Shown here: piece after piece, positions 40,986-50,047 of the stretch
Layout: every line of letters starts with the position of its first letter
Position numbering within the stretch: position 1 is the first letter of the stretch
From: Enterobacter sp. R4-368
Lineage (GTDB): Bacteria; Pseudomonadota; Gammaproteobacteria; Enterobacterales; Enterobacteriaceae
Assembly (NCBI RefSeq): GCF_000410515.1
Contig: NC_021500.1
Coordinates: 4,278,001 to 4,342,000, forward strand
Length of the DNA: 64,000 nucleotides
Direction of reading: 5' to 3'
The notes under the pieces: model-generated
Seen by the model: the letters and a program-made list of their open reading frames with translations, nothing else
What the model was told of the DNA's origin: nothing
Databases searched by the model: none
Translations under genes and position numbers: made by a program

Positions 40986-42650
40986 TTAGAAAGATTGCCA
41001 GTTATCACGGCTCTCACCTGTTGATGAGGACGCCAGCGCGAGCTGCGGCGACTGGCGTAACGTGCTTCGGCCTGGCTGCGCGCTACGGCGGTTCTCTTTC
41101 AGGCCAGAATCAAACATGGCGATGGTTTTATTCAGGCGCTCGGCCTCTTTTTCCAGCGAGACGGCGTTAGCTTTCGCTTCCTGCACCAGCACGGCGTTTT
41201 GCTGTGTTACGCCGTCCATTTCGGTCATTGCCTGGCCAATCTGGTCGATACCACGGCTTTGTTCATCGGAGGCGACGGAAATCTCCGTCATCAGTTTATT
41301 CACATGTTCAATGGAGTTGATAATTACCGACATGGCACCACCGGCTTCCTGAACCTGTTCGGCTCCGGTTTTTACGCGGGAGACGGATTCATGAATCAGC
41401 GTTTCGATCTCTTTTGCCGCCTGCGCACTGCGGCTTGCCAGCGCACGTACTTCACTGGCTACCACGGCAAATCCACGGCCTTGCTCCCCGGCGCGAGCCG
41501 CTTCAACCGCCGCGTTCAGCGCCAGCAAGTTGGTCTGGAACGAAATGCTGTTGATCACGTTGGTAATATCAGCAATTTTCTGCGAGCTTTCGGAAATCCC
41601 GTGCATGGTTTTCACCACGGTCGCGGTGATCTCGCCGCCTTTTTGCGCGGTCTGCTGAGCGTTTTCCGTCAGTTTACGGGCTTCGCGCACGTTCTCCGCG
41701 TTGTTACGCACGGTGGAAGTGAGTTCTTCCATGCTGGCGGCGGTCTGTTGCAGCGCGGCGGCTTGCTGATCGGTACGCCCGGAAAGCTCTTCGTTGCCTT
41801 CTCGGATCTCATTGGTACTGCGGTAAATGCTGGTCGAACTCTCCTGGATAGTTTCCACCGTGGTTCTCAGGTTTTCCTGCATGGTGCGGATGAAAGGAAT
41901 CAACTGGCCCGCACAGTTACGACCAAATTCGTGCAATTCGTGATTCAGTTTACCGGCGGCCATGGTTTCCATATGTGTCTGAATCGCACGAATCGGTTTG
42001 ACCAGGAAATTCACCAGGTAGCGGTCGGTGAGAAACAGCGTGAAGATACCGGCTATTAAGGCGGCAGCGAGCACGTATTTATTAAAAATCACCTTGGCTT
42101 GTGTTTGATCCAGTAAATCGTTGGACTGAATCGATTGTGTGTATTTTTCCGCGGTTGCGCCAAACTGCACGCTCAGCGGAGGATAGGTTTTACGAAATAA
42201 GTCGCGAAAAGTATCCGTTTGCTTATTTTTGGCTGCATTCAGCATTGGCACAATGCCGTTATTAAGCAGGGCGTCCCAGTCGCGGATCATGGCGGCAACG
42301 GTTTCACTATCAACACCTGGGTGCTGGCTGGCGCGAAACTTTGCCAGCATATCCTGGGTAATGGCCAGTGCTTTTTCAGCGGAGGCGAATGTTTTATTCG
42401 CATTTTCGTCGTCGCCGGTTTGCTGGTAATCCATGGCGCGCAGCATGCGGGTCACGGTGCGGAAATATTGATCGTTTCCTTTCACCAACAAGGCGTAGAC
42501 ATTTTTTTGCCCGGCGTTTTGCGTCAGTAATTGGTCAATAGTAGAAAAATTGTGAAATGTCAGGACGGTTGCCAGTCCCCAAATAATGCTGAAAAGCGAT
42601 AAAATGATGATCAGCATTTTGCGGATAGTTATGTCGCGAAGTATTTTCAT
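40986..42650 (-). CDS. Methyl-accepting chemotaxis protein
   Basis: This 554 aa receptor has TM1 (about 12-33), a periplasmic four-helix ligand domain (about 34-188), TM2 (about 190-212), a HAMP domain starting VKPIRAIQTHM, and a cytoplasmic signalling hairpin whose tip is NLLALNAAVEAARAGEQGRG. It ends with NWQSF, a version of the NWETF pentapeptide that docks CheR and CheB. The full receptor can therefore be methylated directly. ATG 42650 follows GGGGAAA. The ligand is unknown; the next gene on this strand degrades pectin, but they are separate units. Confidence 0.94.
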   Translation of the reverse strand: MKILRDITIRKMLIIILSLFSIIWGLATVLTFHNFSTIDQLLTQNAGQKNVYALLVKGNDQYFRTVTRMLRAMDYQQTGDDENANKTFASAEKALAITQDMLAKFRASQHPGVDSETVAAMIRDWDALLNNGIVPMLNAAKNKQTDTFRDLFRKTYPPLSVQFGATAEKYTQSIQSNDLLDQTQAKVIFNKYVLAAALIAGIFTLFLTDRYLVNFLVKPIRAIQTHMETMAAGKLNHELHEFGRNCAGQLIPFIRTMQENLRTTVETIQESSTSIYRSTNEIREGNEELSGRTDQQAAALQQTAASMEELTSTVRNNAENVREARKLTENAQQTAQKGGEITATVVKTMHGISESSQKIADITNVINSISFQTNLLALNAAVEAARAGEQGRGFAVVASEVRALASRSAQAAKEIETLIHESVSRVKTGAEQVQEAGGAMSVIINSIEHVNKLMTEISVASDEQSRGIDQIGQAMTEMDGVTQQNAVLVQEAKANAVSLEKEAERLNKTIAMFDSGLKENRRSAQPGRSTLRQSPQLALASSSTGESRDNWQSF

Positions 42651-43186
42651 GTTGTTTCCCCGGTAATAAAAATTACCCTCAGGTTGGCATTGGCCCAGCT
42701 CTCTGGCTATTTCACCCTCCATGACATTTTGACCAGAACGCGATTGGCGTTAATAAAACGGTCTTTTAACTTTTTGAAAAGATGTTCTATTTTGTGAATG
42801 TTGATTTCAATCAACTTAAATATAATTAATCAGAGTGCAGAATATTATTCCTGGACTTCGATCACATAAACTATCTGAATTCATAACAGGCGTCTATTAT
42901 TTTTCAACAATTACTTGAAAAGGTTATTTCTATCGGCTACCAATATTTGATTTGAATTAAGTATTATTAAATTCAATTTGATGATTATTTCTTAGTGACC
43001 GGATAATAAGGTCGCTATCTTATTTAATCTGCGGAAAATAAAATTGCGTGCTAATAATACGCAAGAGAAATGCCGGATTGTTATATCCGGGATTGCGGAG
43101 ATTAATACATTTTTTGTTCGACATTATCGCTGATAAGGCGTCATGAACGCCGCCAGAATAGCATGCGAAGGGAAAAAAACGGCGCA
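42651..43186. other. AT-rich intergenic region
   Basis: About 500 nt upstream of the chemoreceptor, markedly rich in A and T. It must hold the chemoreceptor promoter. No gene is supported. Confidence 0.45.
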
Positions 43187-43217
43187 AGAAAACCTCCCAC
43201 GGGCGCACCGTGAGAGG
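43187..43217 (-). terminator. Terminator of the pectate lyase gene
   Basis: On the minus strand CCTCTCACGG and CCGTGGGAGG pair, followed by TTTTCTT, 9 nt after the stop codon. Confidence 0.8.
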
Positions 43218-43225
43218 TGAAGGGA

Positions 43226-44935
43226 TCACTTTTTACCGTTAGGTTTCAACTGCTCACCCGGTTTGAGCATGAACAACTCATCATCACGCGTGGAGTAGCG
43301 CACGGTGCCATCGGCCAGCAGATATGCGCCTTCGGTAAAGCCCGCGCCGTTAATGAATGGCGCAACCGCATCGGGTTTGCCGCGCATGGCCGCTTCCAGC
43401 GCCAGCAGTGCATAAGGCGCAATATTGTCGACATTGGCATAGATAAATTGCGGATCATCGATGAAAAAGTTATTCAGCCGTTTCGTTGCCAGAATATTGT
43501 CCGCCACTTTATCAGCCAGCGTCAGGTATCCTTTGTCGCCAGTAGATTGCCAGAGATCGATCAGCGCAAAAATGGCATATGGCTCGCTGTTTTTAGTGTT
43601 CAGATCCAGCTTGCTGTTTTTACCGCCCGGCTCACCGATATCACCCAGCCCCTGGCCTTTGGCGATGCCGCGCGCCACTTTCCACATCTCTGCGTCCGGT
43701 GCCAGTGTCCAGGCGCGGGCATAAGAGAGCAGGAATTCATTCCCCGCCGGGTAAGGCTTCAACACGGTGCCTTTCTTGCCGTAGTAACCATCGCGCGGCA
43801 GCGTGTAGTTCGACAAGTCGGTGCCGTTTGCCAGCATCGGGCGGAAGGTGTTGGTTTTCTCATCATAGGCGTAATGCGCAAAGGCTTTCAGGCCATCCAG
43901 CGTCCATTTTTTGATGTCGTTGCCATCCGCGCCCAGTGATTTTGCCAGCGCTAACTGCATCAGGGCGTTTTCGGAGTAGAGCGTGCTGGTGCGGCCTTTG
44001 AGCATCATATTGCCTTCCAGCGCGTCGGGGCCAAATTCCGGACCAAACTGGCGCTGTGCGCGATCGCCATACTTTGAGTTGGTATCGGTGTCGTCGGTCG
44101 TTTCGGCGCGTTTCAGCGCTTGCGTAAACTGATAAACACCCAGCCCGGTCTTTTTATCGCGTGGCAACACATACTGCTCCGCCAGTCGCTTCGCCCAGGT
44201 GAGCGCGCCTTTCTCGCCATCGTGTTGATACAACAGCGAAGCTGAATAAATTAAGTCATTGCCGGCGTTAAGAAAGCTCAGACCTTTGGTGGCGAAGAAC
44301 GGCGGTTGCTGTTCAAAATGGCTGGCCCACAGTTTGCCCATCTCTTTGCCGTATTCGCCGTGGCGGCTGGTTTCGAGGATTTTCCAGTCGTACACATGTG
44401 CGTTCCAGAACGCGCGGATAAAGCGGGCGGTTGCCGGTTTATCCACGGCAAACATCAGGTCGTAGTATGGGTAGGCATTTTTCAGTTCATGGACCATCTC
44501 TTTTTCGCTTGGCCCTTGTGGCTCAAGCGTTTTCAGATCAATAAAGCGGTGCCCACCCCATAGCAGCAGCCCGCTTTTGTCCTGGTAGTGCTGGAAGTAG
44601 TAACGGACATTATCTTCCGCCCGCTTTTTATATTTCGCGTCACCCGTCAGGTTACTCAGGCCAACCAGCACGCGCATCAGATTCTGCTGTGCGGAGAAGT
44701 TGGAAAGTACCGCCGTTTTTCCATCCGGAAAGACCCACTCCATCTGCTTACCGGTGCGTGGATCCACGCCATCCGCCAGCAGCGGCACATTGCTGTGATA
44801 TTTGTCACCGGCTTTATCAATGACCGTATCGGCAAACGCTTTTACACTGCTTAACCGCGCGCTCTCCTGCGCAAATGCCGTGCAGGAGAAGGTACCGAGA
44901 AGACCGACCGCCAGTGCTATTTTTGACAGTTTCAT
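43226..44935 (-). CDS. Periplasmic pectate lyase, polysaccharide lyase family 2
   Basis: This 569 aa enzyme has a signal peptide (1-22, AFA-Q) and the PL2 (alpha/alpha)7 barrel. Catalytic Arg191 and metal ligands His129, Glu150 and His192 are in place; all four lie exactly 20 residues after Arg171, His109, Glu130 and His172 of the Yersinia PL2 endolyase. It would cleave imported oligogalacturonides by beta-elimination in the periplasm. It lies 72 nt after kdgM on the same strand, so import and degradation appear co-expressed. Paralogues are called PelP, PelY or PelW; the cytosolic PelW lacks a signal peptide. Confidence 0.92.
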   Translation of the reverse strand: MKLSKIALAVGLLGTFSCTAFAQESARLSSVKAFADTVIDKAGDKYHSNVPLLADGVDPRTGKQMEWVFPDGKTAVLSNFSAQQNLMRVLVGLSNLTGDAKYKKRAEDNVRYYFQHYQDKSGLLLWGGHRFIDLKTLEPQGPSEKEMVHELKNAYPYYDLMFAVDKPATARFIRAFWNAHVYDWKILETSRHGEYGKEMGKLWASHFEQQPPFFATKGLSFLNAGNDLIYSASLLYQHDGEKGALTWAKRLAEQYVLPRDKKTGLGVYQFTQALKRAETTDDTDTNSKYGDRAQRQFGPEFGPDALEGNMMLKGRTSTLYSENALMQLALAKSLGADGNDIKKWTLDGLKAFAHYAYDEKTNTFRPMLANGTDLSNYTLPRDGYYGKKGTVLKPYPAGNEFLLSYARAWTLAPDAEMWKVARGIAKGQGLGDIGEPGGKNSKLDLNTKNSEPYAIFALIDLWQSTGDKGYLTLADKVADNILATKRLNNFFIDDPQFIYANVDNIAPYALLALEAAMRGKPDAVAPFINGAGFTEGAYLLADGTVRYSTRDDELFMLKPGEQLKPNGKK

Positions 44936-44953
44936 TATTCGCCTCTTAGATAA

Positions 44954-44981
44954 AATAAGGATTTCTGCCGAAACCCTTATT
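44954..44981 (-). terminator. Hairpin between kdgM and the pectate lyase gene
   Basis: AATAAGG-TTTC and GAAA-CCTTATT form an imperfect stem followed on the minus strand by TTTTAT. It may attenuate transcription so that the porin is made in excess of the lyase. Confidence 0.5.
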
Positions 44982-45007
44982 TATGTTTGCTGCCCTGCAA
45001 TTATTTA

Positions 45008-45709
45008 TTAGAAATTATATTTCACACCGACACGATAACGGGTCTGACGCTCATCGGTATATTTGCTGCCGGAAACGTTGCCCACGGCAATATACGGAGA
45101 CCAGTTTTTATCAAGTTTGTATGTCAGTTTGAGATCGTGCGTCCAGTCGTAGTTTTCATTATCTGCAATCAGTACGCCGGCGGACGTGGCATGTTTGTAA
45201 TCCAGCTCGTAATCGAGTTGGTAATCACCGAAAATTTTCCATGACACCGCAGCCGTCAGGTTATAGCCGTTTTCGCTGGTATCTTTTGCCGTACCGATGT
45301 TGTTGGAGTTACGTTTGAAGTACGGGCGGTAACGCAGCGTTGCGCCAACGTCATTGCTGAAGTTCACTTTGCCGCGCAGGTACGGGCGATAACTGTTCGA
45401 CGTGGAGCTACTGTCGAGTGAGAAACCCGGCTCAATCTGGAAGGTGGGGTTAATTTTATAGACGTAGCTGGCCACCACTTCGGTACCATTACTTACCGTC
45501 TCGTGATACGCCTTATCTTTATTTTGTGAACCTTTCCATTTGCCTTCCAGCGATAAACCAAAACCGTTAGCAAAACGGTGCGACATTAATAAACGATCTT
45601 TGTGATTATTACCGCCGCTATCATTTAATTCGTGGCGATAATCAAATGTTACCGCCTGGGCGGCAATACTCATAAAAGGTACAGTAACTAATAACAAAGT
45701 GCGCAACAT
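45008..45709 (-). CDS. kdgM: Oligogalacturonate-specific porin KdgM
   Basis: This 233 aa protein has a signal peptide (1-19, AQA-V), a mature start FDYRHELNDSG... that is typical of KdgM, and a 12-strand small beta-barrel ending in a C-terminal Phe (YRVGVKYNF). It lets acidic pectin fragments cross the outer membrane. AGGGGA precedes the start. It is upstream of, and probably co-transcribed with, the periplasmic lyase. KdgR and CRP control is usual in the family; a candidate KdgR box lies at 46101. Confidence 0.93.
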   Translation of the reverse strand: MLRTLLLVTVPFMSIAAQAVTFDYRHELNDSGGNNHKDRLLMSHRFANGFGLSLEGKWKGSQNKDKAYHETVSNGTEVVASYVYKINPTFQIEPGFSLDSSSTSNSYRPYLRGKVNFSNDVGATLRYRPYFKRNSNNIGTAKDTSENGYNLTAAVSWKIFGDYQLDYELDYKHATSAGVLIADNENYDWTHDLKLTYKLDKNWSPYIAVGNVSGSKYTDERQTRYRVGVKYNF

Positions 45710-46520
45710 AATATCCCCTATTATTTATAGTCAAAAGGTACAAGATGTTCTCTGCGAAAAATGCAGATGGTTTTAATTCAAAGAGGAATGGTTTATTCGC
45801 TCTCAGTGCAAATTGATATAATTAGCAAGCATAATAATTATGCCAAATATAGTTTCGGTGCAGTGATTGCTGATAACAACAGCAACGCTCACGTTACTTT
45901 TAAAGTGGCGTGTGGTGCCGGGTGCCTCCCGGTGAATTGAGTGCCGATCGCCTCAATCCGTCCATAAAAATGAAACTTTATTGAGAATAACCTCATATCA
46001 GCATGACCCCTCCGCTTAGGGGGATTCACCACACAAAATACGGTTTTGTCTGCATCAAGATATCTTTATCCTATCAAGTGGAACGGACTTTTACACATTT
46101 TGAAATGATGTTTTGAGACTGAGATCGAACATTTAAAAGTAGAATGAAAATTGTTATTTTGCTGATTATAAAGATAATCCTAATTTATTAAAATTCTTTA
46201 AAATCAATAAATTAATCAAAAAATATACAAGGGTGCATGTATGCAACTTTGTAAGGTTTACCCGCCAAATAAATAGCGCAGTAAATTTATTCCTGGAATA
46301 AAAGGCGAACATTTGACACAAAATGCAATACACTGAGCACATCAGGGAGAGTATGGAAAGGAAAATCAGGGTGATTTATGTTGTCGCAAACTAAACAAAC
46401 ATTAAACGAGCCAGAATCACGCTTGATCTGACTGAACACATCCCGCACATTCAGGAAAAAAGACCATGCCTCCGTTAGCGGAGAGGAAAATAATAAAACA
46501 TTACCCTCTGGAGTACCTAC
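45710..46520. other. Long AT-rich intergenic region between kdgM and a LuxR gene
   Basis: These 810 nt separate divergent genes. The part from 46100 to 46260 is very AT-rich. It contains the KdgR-like site described separately and a weaker related site at 45969-45988 (AATGAAAC...). I found no gene. Confidence 0.5.
46101..46115. promoter_or_regulatory. Possible KdgR-binding site
   Basis: TGAAATGATGTTTTG matches the core of the KdgR consensus (TGAAAYRYYRTTTYR) at 14 of 15 positions. It lies 390 nt before kdgM, which is far for direct repression, and about 400 nt before the divergent LuxR gene. The match is clear but occupancy is uncertain. Confidence 0.4.
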
Positions 46521-47057
46521 ATGACTATCTACGGGAAGGATCGCCTTTTCATTTATGGTATTGAGAAAATACTCAGACAACTTAACCGGGAAAAGGGCAG
46601 CCGTTTTTGCAGTGGTGCGCCTGCTATATATGTCACCACGGGAATGGACATTGTGGAAATGTACTCGCTGTTTTTCACCCGCCCCCCCGCGCACTACTCT
46701 ATTTTTATCTCCTCAGAACGCCATTTTGACTCGCTGTCGCTACTTTTCCCTGGTCTTGTGAAACTCTGTCTGGCCGAAAGGTTACGCGTAGAAGAGCTGC
46801 GTCAGGCGCTGGAAGTGATGAGTTTGTTATCGGCACAGAATCAGCAGCCGGGTTACAACCACGGCACATTTAAATTCACCAGCGCCGAACAGCAAATTAT
46901 GCGCCTGCTGCTGCGTGGACATTCGGTGGAGGATATCGCCCGCATTCGCGGTGTCAGCCCGACCACCGTCAGTGTGCAGCGCAACGGGTTAATGAAGCGC
47001 ACCGGCACCAAAAGTTTGCAGGCGCTTTGTTCGCTCTACACCGCAATGCGCGCATAA
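46521..47057 (+). CDS. LuxR-type helix-turn-helix regulator
   Basis: This 178 aa protein has a short N-terminal region (1-110) without a receiver phospho-Asp pattern and a C-terminal LuxR helix-turn-helix (about 115-175: FTSAEQQIMRLLLRGHSVEDIARIRGVSPTTVSVQRN). Its size and layout resemble RcsA/BglJ/GadE-type auxiliary regulators. RcsA and BglJ partner with RcsB. It lies between the pectin and pip loci. The target is unknown. Confidence 0.82.
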   Translation: MTIYGKDRLFIYGIEKILRQLNREKGSRFCSGAPAIYVTTGMDIVEMYSLFFTRPPAHYSIFISSERHFDSLSLLFPGLVKLCLAERLRVEELRQALEVMSLLSAQNQQPGYNHGTFKFTSAEQQIMRLLLRGHSVEDIARIRGVSPTTVSVQRNGLMKRTGTKSLQALCSLYTAMRA

Positions 47058-47079
47058 AAAAAGCGCCTGGCCGGCGCTT
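47056..47079 (-). terminator. Terminator of pip
   Basis: AAGCGCC TGGCC GGCGCTT forms a 7-bp stem. On the minus strand it is followed by T7, so it ends the pip transcript, about 30 nt beyond the stop codon. Confidence 0.8.
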
Positions 47080-47109
47080 AACAACACAACCTGGTGTGGG
47101 CAAACAGCC

Positions 47110-48003
47110 TCAGCATGTGGCCAGTAAAAAGTCGCTGACGGTCTTCATACACAACGGCCGCTCTTCGACGTGGGGCATGTGGCTTGAGGATTCAAAAATC
47201 ACCCACTGCGCCCCGGTAATATGGTCTTTGAAGGGTTGCACCACGTCCGGCGTGGCTTCGTCGTAGCGCCCGGAAATCAACAAAGTCGGCACGCGCACTT
47301 GCTTTAACCGGTCGATAATCGTCCAGTTTTTCATGCTGCCAATAACGTGGAATTCGGTGGGACCATTCATCGCGTGGTAAACGGTGGGATCAGCCTCCAT
47401 GGCGTCAAAGGTGCGTTGCACCTCCGCAGGCCACGGGTCGAGCCGACACACATGACGCTGATAAAATACCTGGCTTGCCGCTTTATACTCTGCGCTATCC
47501 ACCGTACCCGCCGCCTCATGGGTCAACAACGTGTCCTGCACATCCGGCGGTAATTGCGCGCGCAGCTTCGCCGCGCCTTCCAGCCACAGCGCCATCGAGG
47601 CCGGTGAGTTGGCAATCACCATCGCTTTCAGCCCCTGTGGCTGCGTCACCGCATGTTCTGCCGCCAGCATGCCGCCCCAGGACTGGCCGAGCAGCGCGTA
47701 GTTATCGGCAATTTCCAGCGCCTGCAGCAGATGATTGAGCTCATCAAGAAAAAGACCGGGTTGCCAGAAATCGGGGCTTTTATCCGGCAGATGGGTTGAA
47801 CGACCATTACCCACTTGATCGTAGTGGATCACCGCCCGTCCGGTTTCAGCGATATCTTTGAACGCATCAACGTAGTCGTGAGTGCAACCGGGGCCGCCAT
47901 GGGCCACTACCAGCGGCGTCTGCCCGCTTTGCAGATCGCCGCAGATGCGAAACCAGGTCTGATACTCCCGGAAGGGAACGTAGCCTTCGCGAATGGTATA
48001 CAT
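47110..48003 (-). CDS. pip: Proline iminopeptidase-family hydrolase (Pip)
   Basis: This 297 aa alpha/beta hydrolase of family S33 has HGGPG (35-39, oxyanion region), nucleophile Ser108 in GQSWGG, Asp248 in GRYDEATP and His275 in SSSHMPH. It removes N-terminal Pro or acts on amino-acid amides. No signal peptide is present, so it is cytosolic. In plant-associated bacteria, pip lies beside the XccR/OryR/PsoR/PipR class of LuxR solos and is their known target, and the same arrangement occurs here. A lux-box-like palindrome lies 65-82 nt before its start. Confidence 0.93.
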   Translation of the reverse strand: MYTIREGYVPFREYQTWFRICGDLQSGQTPLVVAHGGPGCTHDYVDAFKDIAETGRAVIHYDQVGNGRSTHLPDKSPDFWQPGLFLDELNHLLQALEIADNYALLGQSWGGMLAAEHAVTQPQGLKAMVIANSPASMALWLEGAAKLRAQLPPDVQDTLLTHEAAGTVDSAEYKAASQVFYQRHVCRLDPWPAEVQRTFDAMEADPTVYHAMNGPTEFHVIGSMKNWTIIDRLKQVRVPTLLISGRYDEATPDVVQPFKDHITGAQWVIFESSSHMPHVEERPLCMKTVSDFLLATC

Positions 48004-48012
48004 AGTTGACGT

Positions 48013-48045
48013 CTACCCTGTTAAGTGAACTGGCTTTCAGGGTAG
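48013..48045 (-). promoter_or_regulatory. Inverted repeat in the pip leader
   Basis: CTACCCTG (48013-48020) and CAGGGTAG (48038-48045) are perfect 8-nt arms separated by 17 nt. They lie between the lux-box-like site and the pip start codon. In RNA the stem would include the only AGGG near the start codon, so it could limit translation; as DNA it could be a second operator. Confidence 0.45.
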
Positions 48046-48067
48046 AACGCCGAAGGCGGCGCTGAAC

Positions 48068-48085
48068 ACTAGCAAAATTGCTAGT
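48068..48085. promoter_or_regulatory. Lux-box-like palindrome upstream of pip
   Basis: ACTAGCAAAATTGCTAGT has perfect 8-bp arms around a central AA, which is the size and form of a lux box. It begins 2 nt past the LuxR solo stop codon and lies 65 nt before pip. A related site lies on the other side of the solo gene at 48951. It should bind the LuxR solo encoded between the two sites. Confidence 0.7.
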
Positions 48086-48087
48086 TA

Positions 48088-48843
48088 TTAGCTGTCGAGC
48101 AGACGGTAGTGCAACGCCCGCACCACCGCCTGTACGCGGTTGGTCGCGCCAAGTTTTTTCGCCGCCGTATTCAGATGCAACGTCACGGTTGCCACCGAGC
48201 GGTGCAGCTTGCGGGCTATCTCTTTCGCCGTTAATCCTTCGGCTGACCACGCCAGGCACTCGCGCTCGCGGTTGCTTAATTTGACATGGCGGCAAGTGAG
48301 CATCGAGGCGTCAAACAGCGGAAAGGCAGACTCCTGAAAACGGTGGGCGATAAAGGTTAATTGCGCCAGCGTGTCGCTGATATCGCGCGCTTGCTGCTGG
48401 CTGGCGACAATGCCGGTCAGGGTGACAAACCCGCCGTGCGGCAAATGCAGCGGCACCGTGGCACCGCAGGGCATATTGTGGTCGCGCATGTAATGCGTCA
48501 CTTCCTGGGCGTTATCATCCAGCCTGCCATGCAGCGCCCCGCTGTCCGGGCGTTGATAGGACCAGACAAACGGCGCGCAGCTCTCCAGCGCGAAGTGCTG
48601 CACCGGGTCGACCTGGTAGTAACCGCGCTCGCACCACAAGCGGCGCATATCCTCCGGCACATTACGCATCTCCAGCAGCGACGGCGTGATAAGCGCCCCT
48701 TCCAGCGAGCGCGGAACCGGCGTGTAGTCATAAATCACCGCGTCAAAACCCAGCGCCTGCGTCTGGGTAAATAGCCCGGCAAACGCCTCCTCAAGCCTGC
48801 TGCCATTAGCAGCAGCAGGGTTTTCAATGTTTATTCGCATCAT
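48088..48843 (-). CDS. LuxR solo of the plant-associated type (OryR/XccR/PipR-like)
   Basis: This 251 aa regulator has an N-terminal autoinducer-binding-type domain (about 15-165) and a C-terminal LuxR helix-turn-helix (about 182-245: LSNRERECLAWSAEGLTAKEIARKLHRS). In the ligand pocket the usual Trp and Tyr are Met66 and Trp70 (PEDMRRLWCERGYYQVDPV), while Asp79, Pro80 and Trp94 are kept. The W-to-M and Y-to-W changes define LuxR solos that answer plant compounds instead of acyl-homoserine lactones. No luxI gene is present. Position between pip and a peptide ABC operon matches PipR in Pseudomonas; the Kosakonia member is known as LoxR. Confidence 0.92.
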   Translation of the reverse strand: MMRINIENPAAANGSRLEEAFAGLFTQTQALGFDAVIYDYTPVPRSLEGALITPSLLEMRNVPEDMRRLWCERGYYQVDPVQHFALESCAPFVWSYQRPDSGALHGRLDDNAQEVTHYMRDHNMPCGATVPLHLPHGGFVTLTGIVASQQQARDISDTLAQLTFIAHRFQESAFPLFDASMLTCRHVKLSNRERECLAWSAEGLTAKEIARKLHRSVATVTLHLNTAAKKLGATNRVQAVVRALHYRLLDS

Positions 48844-48950
48844 TCCCCCTCATGGTTGACGGTGCCACGCCACGGGCACGCTTTGTGCAGACTTCTCCCG
48901 TAGCGTGAGGAAGGTATGCAATTCCGGTGCCGTCACGCGGGAGAAGCAAA

Positions 48951-48968
48951 ACTAGTATTTTTGCTAAC
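48951..48968. promoter_or_regulatory. Second lux-box-like site, before the ABC operon
   Basis: ACTAGTATTTTTGCTAAC agrees with the pip palindrome at six of eight positions in each arm. It lies between the divergent solo gene (start 48843) and the transporter operon (start about 49109). It could serve either promoter. Confidence 0.55.
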
Positions 48969-49108
48969 TACCCAGCCTCCATGGATGCCGCTAGCGTAAA
49001 GAAAACGCCCGACAAACAAGGCCGGGCGCGGATAACCAGGGGAGTGGCGCACCATCGCGAGGCGTTTTTTTAACCTTACGACCCCGCATGCACCACAGGA
49101 GAATGCTG

Positions 49109-50047
49109 ATGCACCGTTACCGTTTTCTGTTATTCCGACCATTGCAGCTGCTGCCGGTGTTGTTGGGGATAAGCATCATCACGTTTGCGATGGTGCGCGC
49201 GATCCCCGGCGATCCGGCGCGCATCCTGCTTGGTGTGCGCAGCACGCCAGCGGCACTGGCGCGCATTCGTGCGCAGTTCGGACTGGATGAACCCCTGTGG
49301 GTACAGTATGGCTACTTTCTGCGCAATCTGGTGCAGGGCGAACTGGGAAAATCGATCGTCTACCGCATCGATACCCTAAAACTGATTAACTCCCGCCTTG
49401 AGCCCACCTTGTGGCTGGTGCTTGGCAGCGTGCTGCTGGCAGTTATTTTTACGGTGCCGTTGGCAGCGCTGGCGGCGCGTCAGCGTGGGCGCATCGCCGA
49501 CCAGCTTATTCGCCTGTTCACCACCGCCGGGCTCGGTTTCCCCGCCTTCTGGCTGGGCATCATGATGATCATAGTTTTTAGCGTGGTGCTGGGCTGGTTC
49601 CCGGTTTCCGGTTACGGCAGCGATTTTGCCGACCAGTTGCACCATATGGTGCTGCCGTGTCTGACCGTCGCGCTGGCGCTGTCGGCGGTGTTGATCCGCA
49701 ACCTGCGCGCCAGCCTGCTGATGGAGATGAGCAGCGATTACGTGATGGCCGCCAGAGCGCGCGGGCAGCGGGAAAACCGCATCTTCTGGCGGCATGTGTT
49801 ACCCAACTCACTGGTGCCGACGCTAAACCTGCTGGCGGTGAATATCGGCTGGCTGATTGGCAGCACGGTGGTGATTGAGAGCGTGTTCGCCATTCCGGGC
49901 CTGGGGCAACTGCTGGTAAAAGCGATTTTCAGCCGTGACTACATGGTGGTGCAGGGTGTGGTGATGGTATTTGCCCTTGCCACAGTCGCCGTCAACTTGT
50001 TGGCCGACGTACTGACGGTAGCGCTGGATCCGAGGGTGAAACTATGA
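49109..50047 (+). CDS. Peptide/nickel-type ABC transporter permease (DppB family)
   Basis: This 312 aa inner-membrane protein has about six transmembrane segments and the ABC permease EAA-type loop (MAARARGQRENRIFWRHVLPNSL, about 225-247). The N-terminal segment and ARIRAQFGLDEPLWVQY periplasmic stretch are typical of DppB/OppB. ATG 49109 has AGGAG 7 nt upstream; earlier in-frame ATGs are less well placed. It starts a five-gene unit whose reading frames overlap by a few bases. Confidence 0.93.
   Translation: MHRYRFLLFRPLQLLPVLLGISIITFAMVRAIPGDPARILLGVRSTPAALARIRAQFGLDEPLWVQYGYFLRNLVQGELGKSIVYRIDTLKLINSRLEPTLWLVLGSVLLAVIFTVPLAALAARQRGRIADQLIRLFTTAGLGFPAFWLGIMMIIVFSVVLGWFPVSGYGSDFADQLHHMVLPCLTVALALSAVLIRNLRASLLMEMSSDYVMAARARGQRENRIFWRHVLPNSLVPTLNLLAVNIGWLIGSTVVIESVFAIPGLGQLLVKAIFSRDYMVVQGVVMVFALATVAVNLLADVLTVALDPRVKL

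Noticed and set aside
43020..43229. 69-codon minus-strand frame beyond the pectate lyase
   Set aside because: It runs through the lyase terminator and has no ribosome site.
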